A stretch of DNA of 64,000 nt from Pseudacidovorax intermedius (GTDB taxonomy: Bacteria > Pseudomonadota > Gammaproteobacteria > Burkholderiales > Burkholderiaceae_C): contig NZ_LDSL01000052.1 in the NCBI RefSeq assembly GCF_001476815.1, forward strand, positions 27,161 to 91,160, read 5' to 3'. Below are positions 37,113 to 44,733 of this stretch, one piece after another. The position numbers and the translations under genes were made by a program. The notes under the pieces were generated by a model. It made no database searches and had not been told where the DNA came from. It saw only the letters and a program-made list of their open reading frames with translations. The stretch's first letter is position 1; each line of letters starts with the position of its first letter.

Positions 37113-37270
37113 CGGGGTGCTCCTCAAGAAACCGTCCTGAAAATATAGCCCACAATGCCTCGCGGCTGGCGCCCTCCCCGACACTTTCGTGGCAGCGGCA
37201 CCGCCGGCGCTGACAAGGAGACACGCTTGATACCTCGCATTTCCGCCGCCGCCCCTTGCGGAGCCCAGCC

Positions 37271-38581
37271 ATGAGCGGCTATTCCGACCCCGGCTTCGAC
37301 ACCCTGGCCCTCCATGCCGGCGCCGCGCCCGACCCGGCCACCGGCGCCCGGGCGGTGCCGATCCACCTGACCACCTCCTTCGTCTTCGAGTCCAGCGACC
37401 ATGCGGCGGCGCTGTTCAACCTGGAGCGCGCCGGCCACGTCTACAGCCGCATCAGCAACCCGACCAACGCGGTGCTGGAGCAGCGCGTGGCGGCGCTCGA
37501 GGGCGGCATCGGCGCCATCGCCACCGCCAGCGGCCAGGCCGCGCTGCACCTGGCCGTGGCGACGCTGATGGGCGCGGGTTCGCACATCGTGGCCAGCACG
37601 GCGCTGTACGGCGGCTCGCAGAACCTGCTGCACTACACGATGCGGCGCTTCGGCATCGAGACCACCTTCGTCAAGCCGGGCGACGTCGACGCTTGGCGCG
37701 CCGCCATCCGGCCGGAGACGAAACTGCTCTTCGGCGAGACCGTCGGCAATCCCGGCCTGGACGTGCTGGACATTCCCACCATCGCCCAGATCGCGCACGA
37801 GGCGCGGGTGCCGCTGCTGGTCGATTCCACGCTCACGTCCCCCTACCTCATCAAGCCCTTCGACTGGGGCGCGGACCTGGTCTACCACTCGGCCACCAAG
37901 TTCCTGTCCGGCCATGGCACGGTGATCGGCGGTGTGCTGGTCGACGGCGGCAGCTTCGACTGGGAGGCGTCCGGCCGCTTCCCGGAACTGACGCAGGGCT
38001 ACGACGGCTTCCACGGCATGGTGTTCAGCGAGGAGAGCACCGTGGGCGCCTTCCTGCTGCGCGCACGGCGCGAAGGGCTGCGCGACTTCGGCGCGGCCAT
38101 GAGCCCCCACACGGCCTGGCTGATCCTGCAGGGCATCGAGACGCTGCCGCTGCGCATGGAGCGCCACGTGGCCAACACCGAACGCATCGTGCAGTTCCTG
38201 GCGAGCCATCCCTTCGTGTCGCGCGTCGGCCATCCGCTGCTGGAATCGCATCCCAGCCATGCACTGGCGGGCCGGCTGCTGCGCGGCGGCGCGCGCGGGG
38301 CGGGGGCGGTGTTCAGCTTCGACATCAAGGGCAGCCGCGCGCAGGGCAAGGCCTTCATCGAGGCACTGCGCCTCTTCAGCCACCTGGCCAACGTGGGCGA
38401 CTGCCGCTCGCTGGTGATCCATCCGGCCAGCACCACGCATTTCCGCATGAGCGACGAGGCGCTGGCGGGTGCGGGCATCGGGCAAGGAACGATCCGTCTC
38501 TCCATCGGCCTGGAGGATGCGGACGACCTGATCGACGACCTCAAGCGGGCGCTCAAGGCCGCCGAGAAAGCGGAGGCCTGA
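37271..38581 (+). CDS. metY: O-acetylhomoserine sulfhydrylase/aminocarboxypropyltransferase
   Basis: A 436-residue Cys/Met-metabolism PLP enzyme that makes homocysteine from O-acetylhomoserine and sulfide. The PLP lysine is K210 in YHSATKFLSGHG. FDTLALHAGAAPDPATGARAVPI, YSRISNPTNAVLEQRVAALEGG and the length place it with MetY rather than the shorter MetZ/MetB. GGAG lies 7 bp before the ATG. A possible 15-codon reading frame (TTG at 37227, AAGGAG before it) ends in an ATGA overlap with this start. The hydrolase gene follows at 1 bp. Confidence 0.9.
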   Translation: MSGYSDPGFDTLALHAGAAPDPATGARAVPIHLTTSFVFESSDHAAALFNLERAGHVYSRISNPTNAVLEQRVAALEGGIGAIATASGQAALHLAVATLMGAGSHIVASTALYGGSQNLLHYTMRRFGIETTFVKPGDVDAWRAAIRPETKLLFGETVGNPGLDVLDIPTIAQIAHEARVPLLVDSTLTSPYLIKPFDWGADLVYHSATKFLSGHGTVIGGVLVDGGSFDWEASGRFPELTQGYDGFHGMVFSEESTVGAFLLRARREGLRDFGAAMSPHTAWLILQGIETLPLRMERHVANTERIVQFLASHPFVSRVGHPLLESHPSHALAGRLLRGGARGAGAVFSFDIKGSRAQGKAFIEALRLFSHLANVGDCRSLVIHPASTTHFRMSDEALAGAGIGQGTIRLSIGLEDADDLIDDLKRALKAAEKAEA

Positions 38582-38582
38582 G

Positions 38583-39389
38583 ATGGAATTGCAGGTCAAT
38601 GGCCACCGCGCCTATGCCTACACCGGCGGCAAGCCTTTCGATGCCACCAAGCCGACCGCGGTGTTCATCCACGGCGTGCTCAACGACCACAGCGTGTGGA
38701 TCCTGCAGAGCCGCTGGTTCGCGCACCACGGCTGGAACGTGCTGGCGGTCGATCTGCCCGGCCACTGCAGGAGCGATGGCACGCCGCCGGCCACGGTGGA
38801 GGCGGCGGCCGAGTTCGTGCTGGCGCTGCTCGACGCCGCCGGCGTGGCGCGTGCCGCGCTGGTGGGCCACAGCTTCGGCTCGCTGATCGCACTGGAAGCC
38901 GCGGCCCGCGCGCCGGAGCGCGTCACGCACCTGGCGCTGGTGGGCACCGCCTATCCGATGGCGGTGTCGCCGGCATTGCTCGACAGCGCGCTGAATGCGC
39001 CGCAGAAGGCCATCGACATGGTCAACGCGTTCTCGCATTCCATGCTGGCGCCGCCGCCCTCGTCGCTCGGACCGGGCACCTGGCTGATGGGCGGCTCGCG
39101 GGCGCTGATGCGACGCGTGCTGGCGAGCAACACGGCCGTCAACGTGTTCCACACCGGCTTCAAGGCCTGCAACGACTATGCGGGCGGCGAGGCGGCGATG
39201 GCGAAGGTGCGCTGTCCGGTGCTGTTCCTGCTGGGCAGCGCCGACCAGATGACGCCGCCGCGTGCCACGAAGGCGCTGCGCGACCTGGCGCCGGGCGCCC
39301 GCGTGGTGACGGTGAAGGCCGGCCACGCGCTGATGAGCGAGGCGCCCGACGCGGTGCTGTTCGCGCTGCGCGACTTCCTGGTCAGTTGA
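38583..39389 (+). CDS. Alpha/beta hydrolase
   Basis: A 268-residue serine hydrolase. The nucleophile is Ser97 in LVGHSFGSL, the oxyanion region is VFIHGVLND, the acid is likely the aspartate in LGSADQMTPP and the base is the histidine in KAGHALMSEAP. The substrate is unknown. It starts 1 bp after the metY stop with a GGAGG ribosome site inside the end of metY, so the two are co-translated. Its last 8 bp overlap the stop region of the convergent ygiW-like gene. Confidence 0.88.
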   Translation: MELQVNGHRAYAYTGGKPFDATKPTAVFIHGVLNDHSVWILQSRWFAHHGWNVLAVDLPGHCRSDGTPPATVEAAAEFVLALLDAAGVARAALVGHSFGSLIALEAAARAPERVTHLALVGTAYPMAVSPALLDSALNAPQKAIDMVNAFSHSMLAPPPSSLGPGTWLMGGSRALMRRVLASNTAVNVFHTGFKACNDYAGGEAAMAKVRCPVLFLLGSADQMTPPRATKALRDLAPGARVVTVKAGHALMSEAPDAVLFALRDFLVS

Positions 39390-39774
39390 GGACCACCAGC
39401 CGCTCCACCTCGACCTCGGTCTTGTGGCGGCCCTTTTCGAACTCGCCGTGCAGCTCCACGCGCTGCTCGGCGCCGACGGTGCGGCCGGGCGGGAAGTGCC
39501 GGGCCTTGATCTCGACGGGGATGCGGCCGCTGTCGTCGGCGAAGGTGTAGTGCTTGCCGCCATCGTGCGACACGATGCGGCCCTGCAGCCGCACCTGCTG
39601 ATCGTCGCGGCCGCTGTCGAGCAGCTGGCGCACCGTGCTCACCGGCACCGAGCTGGGGCCCGCATAGCCGCCAGGCGCCGCGGCGGCGGCCGGTGCGTGG
39701 GCGGGGTTGGCGAAGGCGGTACCGCCGGCCAGCAGCGACAGGGCAAGGGCCGGGGCGAGGATCGAAGAACGCAT
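39382..39774 (-). CDS. Periplasmic OB-fold protein, NirD/YgiW/YdeI family
   Basis: A 130-residue exported protein. A signal peptide of about 22 residues ends at AFA. The OB-fold (BOF) domain covers 42-130, with VRLQGRIVSHDGGKHYTFADDSG and GEFEKG. In enterobacteria and Pasteurellaceae the related ygiW gene neighbours qseBC and helps in stress resistance. Here it lies downstream of the two-component genes on the same strand, 197 bp away, with its own upstream motif shared with the regulator gene. Confidence 0.85.
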   Translation of the reverse strand: MRSSILAPALALSLLAGGTAFANPAHAPAAAAAPGGYAGPSSVPVSTVRQLLDSGRDDQQVRLQGRIVSHDGGKHYTFADDSGRIPVEIKARHFPPGRTVGAEQRVELHGEFEKGRHKTEVEVERLVVLN

Positions 39775-39851
39775 GAATAACCTCCTGGATGCGTGATGGT
39801 TGGATCGAGGCTGGCGCCCTTGCGGTAGCCAGTGACGTCATTGGGCGGGCC

Positions 39852-39873
39852 GAAGATGAAGGCGATCTGATGT
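39852..39873 (-). promoter_or_regulatory. Motif shared with the regulator promoter, copy 1
   Basis: On the plus strand, GAAGATGAAGGC-g-ATCTGA-t-GT. It matches 42033-42054 at 20 of 22 positions and lies 78 bp upstream of the ygiW-like start codon. On the transcribed sense it reads ...ATCTTC last, with TTCATCTTC as its centre. A candidate response-regulator box. Confidence 0.55.
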
Positions 39874-39918
39874 CCCCTCGACACCGCACGCTCGCCCACG
39901 GCGCTGCCCCGCATGAAT

Positions 39919-39941
39919 CCCTCTCCCCTCGTGGGAGAGGG
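39919..39941. repeat. CCCTCTCCC/GGGAGAGGG hairpin
   Basis: A perfect 9-bp inverted repeat with a CTCGT loop in the gap between the sensor kinase and the ygiW-like gene. Similar hairpins are widespread extragenic elements in high-G+C proteobacteria. It may end the qseBC-like transcript, although no T-run follows. Confidence 0.6.
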
Positions 39942-39971
39942 GCTCAAGACGGCACTTCGGCGAAGACGCTT

Positions 39972-41357
39972 TCAGCGCGCGGGAAAGTCCAGGACGGCCG
40001 ACAGTCCGCGCCCGTCCAGTCCGTCCTCGAAATGGAGCCGCGCCCCATGCAGCGCCGCGATGCGCGCCACGATCGACAGGCCCAGGCCGTTGCCCGGCTG
40101 GCCGCTGCCCAGCACGCGGAAGAAGCGTTCGCCCAGGCGCCGGCGCTGCGCGGGCGGCACGCCGGGGCCGTCGTCGCGCACGGCCAGGCGCGTGCCGCCG
40201 CCGGGCAGCGGCCGGCTGTCGACGCGCACCCGCACGCCGGGCCCGCCGTAGCGGCGCGCGTTGTCGATCAGGTTGCGCACCAGCGTGGCGAGCAGCGCCG
40301 GGTGGCCGGCCAGCGTGGCGACCGCCAGGTCGGTGTCGACGGACGCCGGCGGCGCGCTGCTGCCGTTGCGGTCGGCCACGCCGGCCTGGGCATGGGCCAG
40401 CGCCTCGTCGACCAGCGGTGCCAGCGCGACGGCCTCCATCGCCTCCAGCCCTTGCGCAGGATCGAGCCGGGCCAGCGCCAGCAGGCTTTCGACCAGCTGC
40501 GTGCTGCGGTCCACGTCGGCCCGCAGCTGGCGCGCGTCCTCCGCCGGCAGATGGCCCTGGCGCGCGAGCAGCTGCACCCGGTTGCGCAGCGCGGCCAGCG
40601 GCGTGCGCAGCTCGTGGGCGGCGTCGCTGGTGAAGCGGCGCTCGCCTTCCAGCGCCACGGACAGGCGCGCCATCAGGCCGTCGAGGGCGGCCAGGATGGG
40701 GCGCAGCTCGCGCGGCATGCCGTCGGCGGGCACCGGCGACAGGTCCTGCGGCGACTTGGCGGCGATGCCGGCGGCGGCCAGCTCCAGCGGCCGCAGGAGC
40801 CGGCGGATGGCGATCCAGCAGCCGCCCACCAGCAGCAGCAGCAGGCCCAGCGCCGGCCACGCCAGGCGCTCGGCGATGTCCTCCAGCAACTCCAGCCGCT
40901 CCTTCCAGGGCTGGCCCACCTGCGCCTGCAGACCGGTGGCGGGATCGCGCAGCACGAAGACGCGCCAGCGGCGGCCGTCGGCGCGCACGTCGTGGTGCTC
41001 GTCGTCCTCCGCGCGCGGGTCGACGAAGGGCCTGGACGGCGCGTCCTCGCCCCGCTGCAGCACGCGGCCCTCGGGCGACACCAGCTGGTAATAGATGCGC
41101 AGCCGCAGCGCGTCGCCGCGCCGGCCACCCGCGGCGGCGGCGCCGGGTTCACGGCCCAGGCGCAGCACCAGGCGGGCGCTTTCCTTCAGCGCGTCGTCGA
41201 AGGTCTCGCTGGCGCTGTGCCAGGCCACCTGGATGACCAGGGCCAGCCCGACCAGCCAGGCGGCGATGCTGGCACCCGCCACGGTGGCCAGCAGCCGGCG
41301 GCGCAGCGACCAGGCCGCAGCGCGGGGGCGGTCGCCCTGGCGGCGGCCCCACGTCAT
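39972..41357 (-). CDS. Sensor histidine kinase, QseC-like
   Basis: A 461-residue membrane kinase. Membrane segments at about residues 20-42 and 165-185 enclose a periplasmic sensor region. A HAMP-like linker is followed by the phosphoacceptor His in FTSDAAHELRTPLAALR, an N box at NLIDNARRYGG, and G boxes at VRDDGPGVPP and GNGLGLSIV. The start overlaps the regulator's stop as ATGA. The H-box and regulator partner resemble the QseC/TctE class; the stimulus is unknown. Confidence 0.9.
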   Translation of the reverse strand: MTWGRRQGDRPRAAAWSLRRRLLATVAGASIAAWLVGLALVIQVAWHSASETFDDALKESARLVLRLGREPGAAAAGGRRGDALRLRIYYQLVSPEGRVLQRGEDAPSRPFVDPRAEDDEHHDVRADGRRWRVFVLRDPATGLQAQVGQPWKERLELLEDIAERLAWPALGLLLLLVGGCWIAIRRLLRPLELAAAGIAAKSPQDLSPVPADGMPRELRPILAALDGLMARLSVALEGERRFTSDAAHELRTPLAALRNRVQLLARQGHLPAEDARQLRADVDRSTQLVESLLALARLDPAQGLEAMEAVALAPLVDEALAHAQAGVADRNGSSAPPASVDTDLAVATLAGHPALLATLVRNLIDNARRYGGPGVRVRVDSRPLPGGGTRLAVRDDGPGVPPAQRRRLGERFFRVLGSGQPGNGLGLSIVARIAALHGARLHFEDGLDGRGLSAVLDFPAR

Positions 41358-42013
41358 GCCGGCGCCAGGCCGTAGCCCTGGTTGCGCACGGTGGCGATCA
41401 GGCCGCTGCCGAGCTTGCGCCGCAGGTTGTAGACGTGGACCTCGATGGCGTTGCTCTCCACCTCCTCGCCCCAGCCGTAGAGCGCCTCTTCGAGTTGCGC
41501 GCGGCTGAGGATGTGGGTGGGCCGGCGCATCAGCGCCTCCAGCACGGCGAATTCGCGGGCCGTCACGGCGACGGCCTCGCCGTCCCGGGTCACGCGCTTG
41601 GCGACCGGGTCGAGCGTGACGGTGCCGTGGCGCAGCACCGGCACGGGCTGGCGCGCCTCGCGCCGCAGGGCCGCGCGCACGCGGGCCGAGAGCTCTTCCA
41701 GGTCGAAGGGCTTGACCAGGTAGTCGTCGGCGCCCAGGTCCAGGCCCTCGACGCGGTCGGCCACGGTGTCCCGGGCAGTGATCAGCAGCACCGGCAGCGT
41801 GGCGCCCCGCGCGCGCAGGGCCTGCAGCACGCCGTCGCCGTCCAGGCCGGGCAGGCCGCGGTCGAGCAGCACGCACTGGTAGTCATGGGTGGCCAGGGCC
41901 GCGGCGGCCTGGTCGCCGCGCTGCAGCCAGTCGACCGCATGGCCGTCCATCTGCAGCCAGGACTGCACCGTGGCACCGAGGGAGGTGTCGTCTTCGACCA
42001 GCAGGATGCGCAT
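41354..42013 (-). CDS. Response regulator, OmpR family (QseB-like)
   Basis: A 219-residue regulator. The receiver domain (1-118) starts MRILLVEDDTSLG. The likely phosphorylated aspartate is in CVLLDRGLPGLDGDG and the conserved lysine in YLVKPFDLEEL. The C-terminal winged helix is of OmpR type with SNAIEVHVYNLRRKLG. It is the first gene of the pair and is translationally coupled to the kinase. A 22-bp motif 20 bp upstream of its start recurs before the ygiW-like gene. Confidence 0.92.
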   Translation of the reverse strand: MRILLVEDDTSLGATVQSWLQMDGHAVDWLQRGDQAAAALATHDYQCVLLDRGLPGLDGDGVLQALRARGATLPVLLITARDTVADRVEGLDLGADDYLVKPFDLEELSARVRAALRREARQPVPVLRHGTVTLDPVAKRVTRDGEAVAVTAREFAVLEALMRRPTHILSRAQLEEALYGWGEEVESNAIEVHVYNLRRKLGSGLIATVRNQGYGLAPA

Positions 42014-42032
42014 GGCGGTCAGGCTAAATGCG

Positions 42033-42054
42033 GAAGATGAAGGCCATCTGAGGT
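42033..42054 (-). promoter_or_regulatory. Motif shared with the ygiW-like promoter, copy 2
   Basis: On the plus strand, GAAGATGAAGGC-c-ATCTGA-g-GT, ending 20 bp before the response regulator's start codon. It is 20/22 identical to 39852-39873 and in the same orientation relative to the gene it precedes. A candidate autoregulatory site. Confidence 0.55.
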
Positions 42055-42135
42055 GAGCCCGGGGCGGGGGCAGACACGGCGACGCATGCCGCGCGCCGGC
42101 CCTTCGAGCCTGTCGATGTCGCGCGCCGGCGGCGC

Positions 42136-42579
42136 TCAGGCCGCATCGACCGCGAAGGCGTCGTCCTGCCGGGCCGCCAGCGCGGCGAGCAGCGTGCGCA
42201 CGGCCGCGTCCGCCGGCGCGGCGGTGGGCGGCGCGGCCAGCAAACGCGACAGGGTGCCGGCATGCGGAAGCATCGGCCCGAGGAAATGCACGCCCTGCGG
42301 CCCCGCCAGCAGCAGCGTGGGGAAGGTCTCGACGTCGAAGTCGTCGGCCAGCTCGGCATGGTCTTCCACATCCACCCAGGCGAAGCGCAATTGCGGGTGC
42401 GTGCGCTGCGCTTCGGCGAACAGCGGCCGGTAGTCGCGGCAGGTGCCGCACCATTCGGCGCACAGGCACACGGCCCAGGTGGAGTCGGCAGCGGCGGCGT
42501 CGGTCACGGTGCGGTCGTCAGGGTCTTGGGGAGGGGCTTGGGCCGCGGAAGGGGCCGTCGCTATTATGGGCAAGCCCAT
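42136..42579 (-). CDS. Thioredoxin-fold protein
   Basis: A 147-residue protein with a thioredoxin-like domain from about residue 33. The active site is CAEWCGTCRDY, with the CxxC pair CGTC, and the cis-proline is in FDVETFPTLLL. The first 20 residues are only weakly hydrophobic, so export is uncertain. The ATG at 42579 lacks a ribosome site and lies only 21 bp from the divergent start of the next gene. A GTG at 42507 is an alternative start that still keeps the active site. Confidence 0.8.
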   Translation of the reverse strand: MGLPIIATAPSAAQAPPQDPDDRTVTDAAAADSTWAVCLCAEWCGTCRDYRPLFAEAQRTHPQLRFAWVDVEDHAELADDFDVETFPTLLLAGPQGVHFLGPMLPHAGTLSRLLAAPPTAAPADAAVRTLLAALAARQDDAFAVDAA

Positions 42580-42600
42580 CAAGAGGCACAGGAGACAGCG

Positions 42601-42954
42601 ATGAATCCCTCCCCCGCCGCCACGCGCACGCCGGCCGGTGCCGCCGTCGATCCGCGCCAGTTCTCGAGCTTCGCCGAGTTCTATCCCTTCTATCTGAGCG
42701 AGCATGCCGACCGCCGCTGCCGGCGGCTGCATTTCATCGGCGCCACGCTGGCGCTGGCCTGCCTGGCGGTGCTGGTGGTCACGGCCAATCCGTGGTGGCT
42801 GCTGGGCGCGCTCTTCGCCGGCTACGGCTTCGCCTGGATCGGTCATTTCGCCTTCGAGAAGAACCGGCCGGCCTCCTTCAAGCGGCCGCTCTACAGCTTC
42901 ATGGGCGACTGGGTGATGTACCGCGACATCTGGGCGGGGCGCGTCAAGCTCTGA
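42601..42954 (+). CDS. Mpo1-like (DUF962) membrane protein
   Basis: A 117-residue membrane protein. The family's histidine motifs are visible: SEHADRRCRRLHFIG and IGHFAFEKNRPASFK, with two hydrophobic segments between and around them. Yeast Mpo1, a relative, is an Fe(II)-dependent dioxygenase acting on 2-hydroxy fatty acids; the bacterial role is unknown. AGGAG precedes the ATG. The divergent thioredoxin-fold gene starts 21 bp away. Confidence 0.85.
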   Translation: MNPSPAATRTPAGAAVDPRQFSSFAEFYPFYLSEHADRRCRRLHFIGATLALACLAVLVVTANPWWLLGALFAGYGFAWIGHFAFEKNRPASFKRPLYSFMGDWVMYRDIWAGRVKL

Positions 42955-42979
42955 ACCACAGGCCGCACGGCCGCATGGC

Positions 42980-44251
42980 TCAGTGCGGCGCGACGGGCCC
43001 GTCCTGGGCGGCGGGGCCGACGGGCGTGGGCGTGGGCCGCAGCGCATCGGCCAGCGTCAGGCGGGCCAGCGGCGCGCGCTGCCACACGCCCTCCAGCGCC
43101 GGCCGGCGCGGCAGCAGCAGCGCGGCCAGCATCGGCGCCAGCGGCGTGGTGGCCGGGTCCACCAGCAGCACGTAGCGCGGGTCGCCCTGCGGCGTCTCCT
43201 CGGCCAGCGGGGCCACCCAGTCGAGATCGACCAGGGCGTCGATGACGGGCCGCAGTTGCAGCACGTCGGCGCGCAGCCGTTTGGCCATCTCCTGCACGCC
43301 CAGGCCGCGCGCAGGGCCGTTGCGCGCATGGGCCAGCAGGCGCAGCGCCTCCACGCCCAGCTGCATCGGCCAGCCGGGATGGCCGCCGCGCCGGGCCACG
43401 CCGGCCAGCAGGATCGGCAGGTAGGCCGCGATCACCGCCCCCAGCAGCACGATCATCCAGGCGGTGTAGATCCAGATCAGCAGGATGGGCGCGGTGGCGA
43501 AGGCGCCATAGAGCACCGAATAGGTGGGCACCAGGCTGAGATACCAGGCCAGCACCCGCTTGGCCACCTCGATGGCCGCGGCCACGAACAGGCCGCCCGC
43601 CCAGGCATGCGCCCAGCGCACCTGCGTGTTGGGCACGTAGTGGTAGAGCGCGGCCATGCCCAGGGCCAGCAGCAGGAATTCGGCACCGTCGAACAGCCAG
43701 CGCAGGTTGAGCCCCGCCTCGCCGATCAGCCCGCGCGAGGCGCTGAACACATAGGCCGTGGTGGACAGGCTCACCGCCAGCAGCAGCGGGCCCAGCGTGA
43801 TCGACGCCCAGTAGATCAGCACCCGCTGGGCGAAGGGCCGCGGCCGCGGCACGCGCCAGATGCCGTTGAGCGTCTTGTCGATGGTCAGGATCAGCGCGAT
43901 GGCCGTGACCAGCAGCACGCCCAGGCCCACGATGCCCAGCCCGCTGGCGGCACCCGCGAACTGGGTGAGGTAGCCCAGCACCTGCCGCGCGATGTTCTCG
44001 GGGATCAGGCTCTGCACCAGCCAGCGCTGCAGCCGGTCCTGCAGCGTGGCGAAGATGGGGAAGACGGTGAACAGCGCCAGCGCCACCGTGAAGAAGGGCA
44101 CCAGCGCGATGGTGGTGGTGAAGGTGAGGCTGCCGGCCGTCAGCGCCAGCCGGTCGTCGCGGAAGCGCTCGCCCAGCACCGCCGCGGTGCTGCGCCACGG
44201 GAAGCGCGTCACATCCCTCCAGAGCCGATGGCGAATCATGCTGGGTATCAT
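42980..44251 (-). CDS. YihY/BrkB-family inner-membrane protein
   Basis: A 423-residue protein with about six membrane helices in residues 30-290 and a cytoplasmic C-terminal part. Typical segments are ALTAGSLTFTTTIALVPFF and YGAFATAPILLIWIYTAWMIVLLGA. The C-terminal third includes a winged-helix-like stretch GLGVQEMAKRLRADVLQLRPV. An ATG four codons later (44239) is an alternative start. The family was once thought to be RNase BN, which is incorrect; its function remains open. Confidence 0.88.
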   Translation of the reverse strand: MIPSMIRHRLWRDVTRFPWRSTAAVLGERFRDDRLALTAGSLTFTTTIALVPFFTVALALFTVFPIFATLQDRLQRWLVQSLIPENIARQVLGYLTQFAGAASGLGIVGLGVLLVTAIALILTIDKTLNGIWRVPRPRPFAQRVLIYWASITLGPLLLAVSLSTTAYVFSASRGLIGEAGLNLRWLFDGAEFLLLALGMAALYHYVPNTQVRWAHAWAGGLFVAAAIEVAKRVLAWYLSLVPTYSVLYGAFATAPILLIWIYTAWMIVLLGAVIAAYLPILLAGVARRGGHPGWPMQLGVEALRLLAHARNGPARGLGVQEMAKRLRADVLQLRPVIDALVDLDWVAPLAEETPQGDPRYVLLVDPATTPLAPMLAALLLPRRPALEGVWQRAPLARLTLADALRPTPTPVGPAAQDGPVAPH

Positions 44252-44321
44252 GCCACCGCCGCCCTGACACCCCGCCGCCCGCCCGTGGCGCGCCTGTTTC
44301 TCCCCCTGCCTTTCCCCGGTC

Positions 44322-44729
44322 TTGAACGCACCCACCGCCCGTCCCTCGGCCGCCGTCGCCGCCACGCGCACGCTGGCGGTGGGCAGCCTGCTGGGCCTGA
44401 TCGCGCTGGGCCTGGCCTGGGAGCTGTGGCTGGCGCCGCTGCGCCCCGGCGGCAGCTGGCTGGCGCTCAAGGTGCTGCCGCTGCTGGTGCCGCTGGCCGG
44501 CCTGCTCAAGTGGCGCATGTACACCTACCGCTGGCTGAGCCTGCTGGTGTGGCTCTATTTCACCGAGGGCGTGGTGCGCGCCTGGAGCGACGCGCTGCCG
44601 CTCAGCCGCGCCCTCGCCGGCCTCGAGATCGCGCTGTGCCTGCTGCTCTTCGCGGCCTGCGCCTGGCATGTGCGGCTGCGGCTGCGCGCCGGCCGGCAGA
44701 TGCGCGCCGCCGATCCATCGACTTCCTGA
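44322..44729 (+). CDS. DUF2069 membrane protein
   Basis: A 135-residue membrane protein with about four hydrophobic segments and the family core LALKVLPLLVPLAGLLKWRMYTYRW. No ATG is available in frame; the start is taken as TTG at 44322, giving an Ala-rich cytoplasmic N terminus, with GTG as a later option. It precedes the FAD-linked dehydrogenase gene by 4 bp. Function unknown. Confidence 0.78.
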   Translation: MNAPTARPSAAVAATRTLAVGSLLGLIALGLAWELWLAPLRPGGSWLALKVLPLLVPLAGLLKWRMYTYRWLSLLVWLYFTEGVVRAWSDALPLSRALAGLEIALCLLLFAACAWHVRLRLRAGRQMRAADPSTS

Positions 44730-44733
44730 CGCC

